Of a stretch of DNA of 33,471 nucleotides, positions 23,008 to 30,376 are shown one piece after another (the first letter of the stretch is position 1; every line of letters begins with the position of its first letter). The position numbers and the translations under genes are program-made. This DNA comes from a virus: IMG/VR virus record IMGVR_UViG_3300047095_000639, positions 1 to 33,471 of that record. One strand, 5' to 3'. Below the pieces are notes generated by a model. The model was not told the origin of the DNA. It saw only the letters and a program-made list of their open reading frames with translations, and did no database searches.

Positions 23008-24072
23008 ATGTCACAATTAAGTTCATTTGTATCTTGTCCTAACGTACAGGAATCATTGGCTATGGCTTGGGGTTATGATAACCTTAAACTTGGCAACGTT
23101 AATTTAGTTCGTTTCTTATTATCAGACATTAACAAATCTGATGTTATTCAAAACCAAATCAACTTCCGCGCTGGAGGTTTAAAAGGTGTTGAGGTTGTTT
23201 ACGGACAGCGTTTCTTAGAATCTTCTGTTTCTGAATCAGGTCGTGTATCTTGTTCAGGTTTCTCAGTTGATGGAGAAACTTCTAAAGTTTACGAAATCGA
23301 TCCTACTGTAGGAGCATCTTTCGGTCTTAAACTTACTTTATCTGATCTTCAAACTCGTTGCGAAGCTGATTCTACTTACTTAGGTCGTGAAGTACTTAAG
23401 TTGATGAACGCTTTAATTCAGAAAATGGAAACTGATGCTGCGCTTGCAGTTATTGGAAACTCTGGTAACTTCGCTTCTGATGTTATCGATGGTAATGCTG
23501 CTGGAACTACTTCAGTTAAAGTTACTAAGACTAAAACTGCTGGAGGTGCTATTCTTACTAACGCTATCGAAGATGTAGCTTTTGAAAACATGGCGAATGA
23601 GTTTACTCAAACTCCTTACGTTTTCGGTGGAGCTGCTTGGGAAAAATACGCTAAGGCTTTAGGAGCTGCTTGTTGTGGCGATCTTGGAGTTGATGCTGGT
23701 GTTTACTCAACTAATAGCGGTGTAACTATCGTTTATACTCCTAAAATCCAAACTAACTCTGCTGAGGTAGATTATGGATATTCTATTATTCCAGGTACTG
23801 TTCAGGTTATCACTTATAACGAATTCGGTGGAGAAGGTAATATCTTCGCAATCGATGATGATAGCTTGAAGCAAGGTACTATCACTCACCCTGAACTTCC
23901 TTTAACTTTCGATTATTATGCAAAGTACACTTGTACTGATGCAAATACAAAAGTATGGGAGATCGGAGTAGCTCTAGCTTACGATTTCATTTTCTTACCT
24001 GCTGATATGTATCAGGCTGGTGATGTAATGGAAGGCGTAAACGGAGTATTGGCATTCGACATCGACAACTAA
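23008..24072 (+). CDS. Major capsid protein
   Basis: A 354-residue protein behind the strongest promoter of the window and directly after the scaffold gene. Codon choice is strongly biased (GCT, ACT, GGA, CTT, AAC, CGT), like the probable tail tube gene, as expected for the most abundant virion protein. The N-terminal region (MSQLSSFVSCPNVQESLAMA) and the mid part (NALIQKMETDAALAVIGNSG, helix like the HK97 spine helix) fit a capsid subunit. A terminator follows the gene. It has no recognisable protease site. The identity rests on position, size and expression signals. Confidence 0.78.
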   Translation: MSQLSSFVSCPNVQESLAMAWGYDNLKLGNVNLVRFLLSDINKSDVIQNQINFRAGGLKGVEVVYGQRFLESSVSESGRVSCSGFSVDGETSKVYEIDPTVGASFGLKLTLSDLQTRCEADSTYLGREVLKLMNALIQKMETDAALAVIGNSGNFASDVIDGNAAGTTSVKVTKTKTAGGAILTNAIEDVAFENMANEFTQTPYVFGGAAWEKYAKALGAACCGDLGVDAGVYSTNSGVTIVYTPKIQTNSAEVDYGYSIIPGTVQVITYNEFGGEGNIFAIDDDSLKQGTITHPELPLTFDYYAKYTCTDANTKVWEIGVALAYDFIFLPADMYQAGDVMEGVNGVLAFDIDN

Positions 24073-24103
24073 AATAATGCCTGTTTTCCTTGCCATCAAT
24101 AAT

Positions 24104-24132
24104 GGGGGGTGGTGACATCCCCCTTTATTTTT
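24104..24132 (+). terminator. Rho-independent terminator after capsid gene
   Basis: GGGGGGT (24104-24110), loop GGTGAC, ATCCCCC (24117-24123), then TTTATTTTT. Seven pairs including one G-T. It lies in the gap before the 24153 gene and limits read-through from the capsid promoter. Confidence 0.8.
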
Positions 24133-24152
24133 AATATTTAAAATCAAAAATT

Positions 24153-25154
24153 ATGCGTTGTTTAGAAAATCAGGTATTAATTTGGGATGGCTGTACAACC
24201 AAAGAATCCAACAAAATATATATAAATGACTTGCCAGGTTTTGACTTATCAATGCCTGAATATTTAACTACTCAACAGGTTGCAGATGGGATGCAACTGC
24301 TTGAAGACAAAAGGAGAATGGCAAGCGAATTTCTGAAACATGAAATTCAAAATTTCTTAAACCCACGTTCTCAGATGGGTACTGTAGTAGCTAACCAAAC
24401 TGCTGGATACTACAGAGAAGATCGTAAATTAATTAATTTAGAAGCTAATAAATATAAAGGTATTCAAATCTCATTAGAGAATTACCCTTATTTATCACTA
24501 TACATAAACTCAATAACAGTATTTTGGGATGCTGCTGTAAATACTAACGTTAAGGTATATAACTTAACTACAGGTGAGTTATTAGATACGTTACCTATTA
24601 CAACTGTTGCGAATGAACCTACTGTTTTAAACGTAAACAAAGAATATAAAAATAGCGGACAATTTTTAAACCTTATTTTTGTAGTTGATAGCTCGCTTGC
24701 TGATGCATACGAAACTACTATACTACCAAAAGGGTGTACAAGTTGTTTTGCTCGTTATGAATTATTTAATCAATACGCTGGAGGTAGAGGTATAAAAATA
24801 AACCAAACGGCTACAATAAATAATCAATCATTGCAATCTGAACTTCATACTCATGGTGTTTCAGTTGATTATTCAATCGGTTGTGATCATGAATATTTTA
24901 TCTGCAATATGGCAAATCGTTTTGCCCTACCTATGTTCTACAAATTCGGAATTGAATTAATGGATGAAATTATTTACAGTAAGCGTTTGAATAGTTTAAC
25001 AACTGTTCACAAGGATGATGCTATAAATTTGAAAACTGAATACCTTATAAAGTATCAGGAAAGCATGAACAACGTATTGAATTATATACAACTTCCTAAT
25101 AACATCTGCTACAATTGTACGCCTCACGTAGCTATTAATACTCGTATTCCATGA
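24153..25154 (+). CDS. Putative virion protein downstream of capsid
   Basis: A 333-residue protein directly after the capsid gene and its terminator. It starts MRCLENQVLIWDGCTTKESN and contains DLSMPEYLTTQQVADGMQLL, a middle beta-rich domain, and a helical end with LMDEIIYSKRLNSLTTVHK. Ten or more Cys, including CTSCF and CYNC near the end, make it Cys-rich for a phage protein. It resembles uncharacterised proteins found after the capsid gene in Bacteroidetes phages, perhaps an adaptor or decoration protein. Function is not established. Confidence 0.5.
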   Translation: MRCLENQVLIWDGCTTKESNKIYINDLPGFDLSMPEYLTTQQVADGMQLLEDKRRMASEFLKHEIQNFLNPRSQMGTVVANQTAGYYREDRKLINLEANKYKGIQISLENYPYLSLYINSITVFWDAAVNTNVKVYNLTTGELLDTLPITTVANEPTVLNVNKEYKNSGQFLNLIFVVDSSLADAYETTILPKGCTSCFARYELFNQYAGGRGIKINQTATINNQSLQSELHTHGVSVDYSIGCDHEYFICNMANRFALPMFYKFGIELMDEIIYSKRLNSLTTVHKDDAINLKTEYLIKYQESMNNVLNYIQLPNNICYNCTPHVAINTRIP

Positions 25155-25399
25155 TAAAATTTATAAAACAATCATTCGATAACTTGCCAGGTGGTGCTTC
25201 ATCAAAAAAGCTAACTGGTTTTTGGTTTGTGGTTGTTTTAACTACTCCTGTTGTTATTAGTTGGTTGCATTGGGCTTATACTCATGATGATTGGAATCAT
25301 TTGCCTGAAGTATTGTTAATCATTGTACCTGCCGGATTGTTAGCGTTAGGTATTAACACAATAGAAAAAATTAAAGGGAAAGAGAATGGAACTAATTGA
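25151..25399 (+). CDS. Small membrane protein, holin candidate
   Basis: An 82-residue protein with two membrane segments, about residues 22-42 (GFWFVVVLTTPVVISWLHW) and 52-68 (LPEVLLIIVPAGLLALGI), and charged ends. It overlaps the capsid-associated gene by ATGA and the next gene by 14 nt. It begins a run that includes a DUF5675 protein and a spanin, so a holin making pores for lysis is likely. Two-helix topology and length suit class II holins, but no family motif is seen. Confidence 0.5.
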   Translation: MIKFIKQSFDNLPGGASSKKLTGFWFVVVLTTPVVISWLHWAYTHDDWNHLPEVLLIIVPAGLLALGINTIEKIKGKENGTN

Positions 25400-25610
25400 T
25401 AAACTCAATCAGATTGAAAGTGATGTAAAGGAGATAAAAACTGCTTTACTTGGAGATGATTATGGCAATAAAGGATTCATGCAGAGATTAGAAAAGGTTG
25501 AGCATCACGTTGAGGAAACTAAAAAAAGAGTTTGGATAGAACGTGGAATTATGATATCTTTAGCTTTTGGATGGGGAATAGTTTTAAAACTATGGGACAA
25601 AATTTTTTAA
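25386..25610 (+). CDS. Coiled-coil tail-anchored protein, XhlA-like
   Basis: A 74-residue protein: an N-terminal coiled coil (LIDKLNQIESDVKEIKTALL, then FMQRLEKVEHHVEETKKRVW) and one C-terminal membrane helix (GIMISLAFGWGIVLKLW). This plan matches small XhlA-type haemolysin or holin partner proteins. It sits between the holin candidate and the DUF5675 gene with overlaps on both sides. A holin or anti-holin role is inferred from plan and location. Confidence 0.5.
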   Translation: MELIDKLNQIESDVKEIKTALLGDDYGNKGFMQRLEKVEHHVEETKKRVWIERGIMISLAFGWGIVLKLWDKIF

Positions 25611-26128
25611 ATGTAATTGTAAACAGGTATTTATTCAATGAAAACTGGACTATAAGCAGGTTTTTCTTTGATGGTAATTTTAAATACAAAGGCAATCTAT
25701 ATGAGTTCAATAATCAGTTAATGGGTTATGGTATTGAGGATGAAATCCGTAAAGTAAAAGTAAAGCACGAGACTGCAATACCTTCAGGAACTTATAAACT
25801 TTCATTAACTCAATCTCCACGTTTTAGTAAATCATACTATGTAAATTCAGAGGGTTTAATACTTGCTTCTGCTGAACGTGATAGCATAGCAGCAGCTTTG
25901 GATTTTGCACAGCCGCATCCCTTAGTAACAATTGATGAAGTACCGAATTTTTCTCGGGTGTTGATTCATTGGGGAAATACTGACAAAGATACCTCCGGCT
26001 GTTATTTAGTTGGAAGTGGAGTAGGTAAAGGCACTATAATAAAATCAAGGGCAAAATATGAGGAAATTTATCCTATATTATACAGGGCAATAAAAAGCGA
26101 GGCATCATGCAAAATTATTATTGGATAA
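25592..26128 (+). CDS. DUF5675 family protein, likely lysis enzyme
   Basis: A 178-residue protein from ATG 25592; an upstream in-frame ATG at 25532 falls deep inside the preceding gene. It matches the DUF5675 plan: KHETAIPSGTYKLSLTQSPR, then VPNFSRVLIHWGNTDKDTSG, followed by a conserved Cys and YLVG. DUF5675 proteins are common near phage lysis genes and have an H-x-G-N ... S/T-x-G-C arrangement like L,D-transpeptidase folds. The enzyme activity has not been shown to my knowledge. Here it lies between the holin candidates and the spanin. It overlaps the next gene by 22 nt. Confidence 0.7.
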   Translation: MGQNFLNVIVNRYLFNENWTISRFFFDGNFKYKGNLYEFNNQLMGYGIEDEIRKVKVKHETAIPSGTYKLSLTQSPRFSKSYYVNSEGLILASAERDSIAAALDFAQPHPLVTIDEVPNFSRVLIHWGNTDKDTSGCYLVGSGVGKGTIIKSRAKYEEIYPILYRAIKSEASCKIIIG

Positions 26129-26517
26129 TTATACTATTTTTTATTAGTAGCTGTACTACTCAACAGCCTACCATTATTAATAATGAGAAAGAAACTGTTA
26201 TAATCAAACGTGATAGCATTATTAAAGGCTCAACTGTACGGGATACAATAACCATTGATAAAGTAACAAATAATGTAACCATAATCAGAGATTCATTAGG
26301 TAGAACGGAATTACGTTATTTTAAGGATGCCTATGGTCGGTTAGTTGCAGAATGTGAGGCTAAAGATTTAACAGTTGAATGGTTAGAGAAATACGTTAAA
26401 GAGAAAAAAACTGAGATAATTAATATAGAAAAAAAGTATATACCTTCGTGGCTATGGATAATCATAGGAATATTGATTATCCCAGCTGCGTATGGTTTAT
26501 TTAAAATAATTATATGA
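26107..26517 (+). CDS. Single-gene spanin (u-spanin) candidate
   Basis: A 136-residue protein with both ends in membranes. The N-terminus MQNYYWIIILFFISSCTT is a lipoprotein signal with a lipobox Cys16. The C-terminal ~24 residues (SWLWIIIGILIIPAAYGLF) are an inner-membrane helix. The middle is a Thr/Ile/Asp-rich stretch of beta-like repeats (IIKRDSIIKGSTVRDTITID). This outer-lipoprotein plus inner-helix plan is that of unimolecular spanins such as phage T1 gp11, which fuse the membranes at the end of lysis. Context in a lysis cassette supports it. Confidence 0.68.
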   Translation: MQNYYWIIILFFISSCTTQQPTIINNEKETVIIKRDSIIKGSTVRDTITIDKVTNNVTIIRDSLGRTELRYFKDAYGRLVAECEAKDLTVEWLEKYVKEKKTEIINIEKKYIPSWLWIIIGILIIPAAYGLFKIII

Positions 26518-27467
26518 AACAAACGAAGGTAGGTAAAGAGGCTCAATTACTTTGTAAAAAGTTCCCTAAGGCATCTACAAGAGCATTATCTCGTATGTTA
26601 TACGATATGATGCCGGAGCAGTTTACTAATTTAGATTCTGCTCGTACAATGATAAGAAATTATAGAGGTGAAAAAAGTCATTCTGTTAAAAAAGATAATC
26701 AGGTTAAGCATATCATTATTCCTAAAAGTAAAAATGAGGATAGAGAAAATTTTAAGTTATCTACGGGGAGATGGCTTATTTTAAATGATATTCATTTTCC
26801 TTACCATTGTGAGGAGTCATTAGAAATTGCGTTAAACTACGGTATTGAAAACGGATTTAATAAAGTTCTCATCAATGGTGATATGTTGGATATGTATAAA
26901 CTATCACGTTTTGATAAAGATCCTCGTAAGCCAGGAATAAATGAGGAGTTTACAATGGCTCGTGAATTTCTTAAAGGATTAACTGAACATTTTGATGAGA
27001 TAGTTTTTAAAATAGGTAATCACGATGAACGTTGGGAAAAATGGCTAATTGCAAAAGCCCCTGAATTATTGGACTGCGATGAGTTTCAGTTAAATATATT
27101 GCTACGTTTCGGTGAATTAGGTATTAAAGAGGTTAAAACTAAACAGTTAATAGAGGCAGGTAATATGATTATTGCTCATGGTCATGAGATGCCTTCAACT
27201 TCCGGCGGTGTTAATCCTGCTCGTACTATGTTTTTAAAGGCTAATACATCAATTGCCGTAGGTCATTTTCATAGGACTACTACTCACGTTGAAAGAAATA
27301 TAAATAATCATGTTACTGTTACGCATTCTATGGGCTGTCTTTGCCACCTTTCACCAGATTATATGCCTTACAATAATTGGAATAATGGCTTTGCTACAAT
27401 CGAAATAAAAGCAAACGGAGAATATCAATTTGATAATAAAAAAATTATTAATAAGATTATATGTTAG
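26514..27467 (+). CDS. Calcineurin-like metallophosphoesterase
   Basis: A 317-residue protein. Residues ~1-60 look like a small helical DNA-binding-type domain (FPKASTRALSRMLYDMMPEQ). The rest is a dimetal phosphoesterase: LNDIHFPYH, INGDMLDMY, IGNHDERW, AHGHEMP and VGHFHRTTTH supply the five metal motifs. Phage enzymes of this type may act on nucleic acids or nucleotides. The substrate is unknown. The N-terminal domain suggests a nucleic-acid target. It overlaps the spanin gene by ATGA and the next gene by 7 nt. All active-site motifs are intact. Confidence 0.8.
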   Translation: MKQTKVGKEAQLLCKKFPKASTRALSRMLYDMMPEQFTNLDSARTMIRNYRGEKSHSVKKDNQVKHIIIPKSKNEDRENFKLSTGRWLILNDIHFPYHCEESLEIALNYGIENGFNKVLINGDMLDMYKLSRFDKDPRKPGINEEFTMAREFLKGLTEHFDEIVFKIGNHDERWEKWLIAKAPELLDCDEFQLNILLRFGELGIKEVKTKQLIEAGNMIIAHGHEMPSTSGGVNPARTMFLKANTSIAVGHFHRTTTHVERNINNHVTVTHSMGCLCHLSPDYMPYNNWNNGFATIEIKANGEYQFDNKKIINKIIC

Positions 27468-27754
27468 TAGGTGTAAAAGTGATTGATGAGTTAGGGGATG
27501 AGTTTTATATGCGTGTCAATCCTTTTCATGTTGTTAGTATTACTATTGCTAACTCAAAAAACCCTGATGCAGGGAGTTATTTATTATTCAGAACAGGTGA
27601 ACAGATATTCTCGCCTGATCCTATTGATATTATTGATCGTAGATTTAATGAAGTAGTAAATACATTTGCAAGTCAAACGATGATGCAGATTATTAATGAG
27701 TATGCTCAAGCAAGTAAGCCTAAAAGGGGAAGACCTAAGAAGTCAAATAACTAA
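27461..27754 (+). CDS. Small protein with C-terminal AT-hook
   Basis: A 97-residue protein. Residues ~1-80 form an unrecognised mixed domain (VGVKVIDELGDEFYMRVNPF). The end KPKRGRPKKSNN contains the R-G-R-P core of an AT-hook, which binds the minor groove of AT-rich DNA. Such a protein fits an AT-rich genome and could compact or regulate DNA. It ends 20 nt inside the 3' end of the leftward methyltransferase gene. No terminator separates the two. Confidence 0.55.
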   Translation: MLVGVKVIDELGDEFYMRVNPFHVVSITIANSKNPDAGSYLLFRTGEQIFSPDPIDIIDRRFNEVVNTFASQTMMQIINEYAQASKPKRGRPKKSNN

Positions 27755-29063
27755 AAATGTGAGCAATTACATCCACAGTCCAACCGTTTCCTAACATCTT
27801 ATACCTTTGAGAATCTGATACATGAGCAGTATAATTATCTTTCACGGTTTGTAAGCGTTCACATTCTATTGGGGTTAATCTGCGGATAAGTGAGTTAATT
27901 AAAATTTTCTCATCACATGATGTACTTGTTAATGTTGGTGAAATTCCATTTTGATCATATACTCTATTTGATTTATCAAAAATATTTATTTTTTCTTCAA
28001 ATATCATTATACTTTCATCAAATTCATCAGTTTTAATATCAAGTAATTTTTTTAATTTTAACCATATATTTTTATCAGGAATTGAAAAATAATTATCTAT
28101 TCTAAACCAATGATCAACCATTGTTTTATTAACATTTAATTCTTCAGAAATTTTTTTATTATTAAATTTTTTATGTTTTTTTAAACACTCTTGTAATTTA
28201 ATAATATTTACTTCATATTTTCTTACATTAACTATTTCTGGTATATTATGAGTAATAATTTTTCTAACCTCCACAGCATTAGTATTCCCAGTATGTACAA
28301 CTAAATCATCTACACCTTTACCACCAATTTTTAGACAATTAGATTTTTCATAATCATTTGGTATTCGTGGAATAAATTGATGCTTGTTTTTTATTCTATC
28401 AAAAATAAATGAATTTTGTTTTAAAAAATACTTGTCATCAACTTCACTTTCTAAAATATCCTTTAAAAGTATGCCTTTATCTTTTGGCTGTTGAATAATA
28501 CTTTCTAAATCTCCAAATAATCCAGCAGGTTTCATTCCTATATTTGTCCAGTATAATCTTTGCCTATTCTGTGCAGATACTAAACTACTGTTAATCATTA
28601 TTGGATTAACTCCAATTGCTTTACTTAATACCTTCTCCCATTTCTCTCCCATCATCACATTTTCCAATAAGAAATATTTAGGCTTTACTTCATGCAGTAA
28701 TCTCATATACTCCCAAAATAAATATGACTGCCCTTCAAATTCATACTGTTCAGATTTAAGCTGTAAATAATCCTCTAAAGTCAATATCTCTTGCTCATCC
28801 TTTGTACTCATTCCTTTCCTTTTACCTGCAAATGAGAATGATTGGCAAGGCGATCCACCTATTAATAAATCAATCTTTGGCAAATTTGAAGCGTTTACAT
28901 TTCTCACATCTCCAAGTTGAATAGTATTAGGATAATTTGACATCGTTACTTTTATTGCATACTTATCTACTTCAGATGCATAGTAATTATCTACTTTAAT
29001 TCCAATCCTTTCTAATGCCTGCTGACCACATGACATCCCATCGAATAAACTTAATACATTCAT
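27735..29063 (-). CDS. C5 cytosine DNA methyltransferase with embedded HTH
   Basis: A 442-residue enzyme that methylates cytosine at C5 in DNA. Motif I is LSLFDGMSCGQQAL. Motif IV is GGSPCQSFSFAG with catalytic Cys73. ENV is at 134-136 and QNRQRLYW at 165-172. Motifs IX and X are LTPIECERLQTV and MLGNGWTVDVIAHIF. Between VIII and IX, residues ~285-350 carry a helix-turn-helix-like segment (NNKKISEELNVNKTMVDHWF, then RIDNYFSIPD) within the target-recognition region. It may protect phage DNA from host restriction. Last gene of the leftward operon; its start overlaps the preceding gene by ATGA. Confidence 0.9.
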   Translation of the reverse strand: MNVLSLFDGMSCGQQALERIGIKVDNYYASEVDKYAIKVTMSNYPNTIQLGDVRNVNASNLPKIDLLIGGSPCQSFSFAGKRKGMSTKDEQEILTLEDYLQLKSEQYEFEGQSYLFWEYMRLLHEVKPKYFLLENVMMGEKWEKVLSKAIGVNPIMINSSLVSAQNRQRLYWTNIGMKPAGLFGDLESIIQQPKDKGILLKDILESEVDDKYFLKQNSFIFDRIKNKHQFIPRIPNDYEKSNCLKIGGKGVDDLVVHTGNTNAVEVRKIITHNIPEIVNVRKYEVNIIKLQECLKKHKKFNNKKISEELNVNKTMVDHWFRIDNYFSIPDKNIWLKLKKLLDIKTDEFDESIMIFEEKINIFDKSNRVYDQNGISPTLTSTSCDEKILINSLIRRLTPIECERLQTVKDNYTAHVSDSQRYKMLGNGWTVDVIAHIFSYLTS

Positions 29064-29398
29064 TTCATTTTACTTTTAAAAGTTACAACTACCAAATCAC
29101 AATCTACATCACCAACTGTTAACTCTCCGTAATCCTTTGGAAGTTTCTTTAATTTAATTCTTTTCTTTTCAGGTACAGGAGCTGCAGCCTGCTCAATTGC
29201 AAACTGCTTAAAAAGCATTTTTTTTAATCCTATTAAATGCTTACCGTATTCTATTGCATTACTAATATTAGCAGCATAGCATTTATATTTTTTAGTGAGC
29301 ATTGGATGGGTTTTGCCTTGCAGATACTCCTCATAGATTTGTATGCTCGTATCATCGTCAAACATCCGGCGATGTACTGGTTGAAATGTTTTACTCAT
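29060..29398 (-). CDS. Unknown protein, possible DNA-binding
   Basis: A 112-residue protein. The first ~60 residues (DDTSIQIYEEYLQGKTHPML, then TKKYKCYAANISNAIEYGKH) read like a helix-turn-helix (a 'eyl.Gkt...lakkY....s.I...i' pattern). A Lys/Pro-rich linker follows, and a short beta-like end (DCDLVVVTFKSK). It ends by ATGA overlap with the methyltransferase. A near-identical 40-bp repeat covers its start codon region and the 3' end of the upstream lysozyme-like gene. Confidence 0.5.
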   Translation of the reverse strand: MSKTFQPVHRRMFDDDTSIQIYEEYLQGKTHPMLTKKYKCYAANISNAIEYGKHLIGLKKMLFKQFAIEQAAAPVPEKKRIKLKKLPKDYGELTVGDVDCDLVVVTFKSKMK

Positions 29399-29425
29399 AA
29401 ATATGCAATTTAATGCGTTTTAAAT
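29386..29425. repeat. Direct repeat copy A
   Basis: A 40-bp segment, 37 of 40 bases identical to 29448-29487 and offset by 62 bp. Read leftward it would encode a near copy of the last residues of the lysozyme-like protein (KRIKLHIY) followed by stop codon, and it spans the start codon of the 29398 gene. Confidence 0.7.
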
Positions 29426-29447
29426 AATCTTTTATTAAATGGAATGT

Positions 29448-29487
29448 ATGTTTTACTAATAAATATGCACTTTAATGCGTTTCAAAT
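29448..29487. repeat. Direct repeat copy B
   Basis: Partner of the repeat at 29386-29425. This copy encodes the true end (KRIKVHIY) of the lysozyme-like gene. A 62-bp tandem duplication at this gene junction explains both copies. Confidence 0.7.
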
Positions 29488-29902
29488 ATTCACTGTACTT
29501 AATATCCTTCACACTACATGATGTACCTGTTTTATAGCCCCACCATGCAATGAAATCGTAATAATCGCCTGATTTATGGTACTTATCCCACATTTTACAT
29601 TCTAATTTTGCAAAGTAGGATATACATTCCCTCCATGAATCAAACTGAAGGTAACTGCATCCGTTATGAAGCCCAAATAAGTTATGATCTTCTAATGCTA
29701 TCCTACTCTTAAGATGTCCAGTTTCTACCATGATTATCTGAAATGCAGCGTGTGGATTAATTACATTGGCTTTAATCAACTCTTCATAAACTTCCTTTTT
29801 AGTCGGCTGTGCTGATAATTGTCCTATAAATAAGAGGAATGTAATAGCTGCTATTGAAAGCCAAAATAAAAAGTATTCAATGATGTTACGTTTATTTTTC
29901 AT
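29456..29902 (-). CDS. Secreted glucosaminidase/lysozyme-like protein
   Basis: A 148-residue protein. The N-terminal hydrophobic segment (LFWLSIAAITFLLFIGQLSA) is a signal peptide or anchor. Residues ~38-120 resemble glucosaminidase or lytic transglycosylase-like enzymes: AAFQIIMVETGHLKSRIALE, HNLFGLHNG, QFDSWRECISYFAK. The Glu in VETGHLKS is the likely catalytic acid. Five Cys could form disulphides outside the cytoplasm. It lies in the leftward operon, away from the lysis cassette, so it may help entry, superinfection exclusion or a second lysis step. It overlaps the HTH gene by ATGA. Confidence 0.6.
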   Translation of the reverse strand: MKNKRNIIEYFLFWLSIAAITFLLFIGQLSAQPTKKEVYEELIKANVINPHAAFQIIMVETGHLKSRIALEDHNLFGLHNGCSYLQFDSWRECISYFAKLECKMWDKYHKSGDYYDFIAWWGYKTGTSCSVKDIKYSEYLKRIKVHIY

Positions 29903-30177
29903 TTCTTACAAGGTTTAATCATTACACCATCTTTATATCCTACACATCCTCCACCATGACAATGGCAGGCAAACGTAAAGGTACTAAAATCTAACATATC
30001 TGGAATCATCATATTTAACTCATTCGCTATAATTAATAATACTTTATAACGTGTAATATTCTGATGATCTCCTTTTACCCAGTTGCTTATCGTTTCATAA
30101 TGTACTCCTGTTTGCTCTGATATCTCAGCTTTAATACGTGGAGTAATTCTCTGTTTAATTTCTGTTTTTAGTCGCAT
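29899..30177 (-). CDS. HTH (XRE-like) protein with Cys-rich tail
   Basis: A 92-residue protein. Residues ~10-60 form a helix-turn-helix of XRE type (AEISEQTGVHYETISNWVKG, with TRYKVLLIIANELNMMIPDM). The C-terminus FACHCHGGGCVGYKDGV plus a final CKK provides Cys/His residues that could bind metal. It could repress phage promoters, for example one with the inverted repeats at 11-59. No binding site can be proven. It overlaps the preceding gene by 23 nt and the lysozyme-like gene by ATGA. Confidence 0.6.
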   Translation of the reverse strand: MRLKTEIKQRITPRIKAEISEQTGVHYETISNWVKGDHQNITRYKVLLIIANELNMMIPDMLDFSTFTFACHCHGGGCVGYKDGVMIKPCKK

Positions 30178-30376
30178 AATTTTTAAATTCTGTTATTAAA
30201 TCTTGTTCATTGTGTGCTTCTATTATTGTATGTTTGTCCCAATCAGTTGTGTGATAAATTGTATAGTATTCATTTTCTGAACTGAGATGAGTTACAATTT
30301 CCATTCTTATATTACATAAGCCATTCTCATTGGCTATCTTAGTAATCTCATGCTTTAAGGCTTTGATAGTATTCAT
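30155..30376 (-). CDS. Small protein of unknown function (73 aa)
   Basis: A 73-residue protein, MNTIKALKHEITKIANENGL, with mixed helix and strand (EYYTIYHTTDWDKHTIIEAH). It overlaps both the exonuclease gene (29 nt) and the HTH gene (23 nt), typical of this operon. No family is recognised. Confidence 0.5.
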   Translation of the reverse strand: MNTIKALKHEITKIANENGLCNIRMEIVTHLSSENEYYTIYHTTDWDKHTIIEAHNEQDLITEFKNYATKNRN

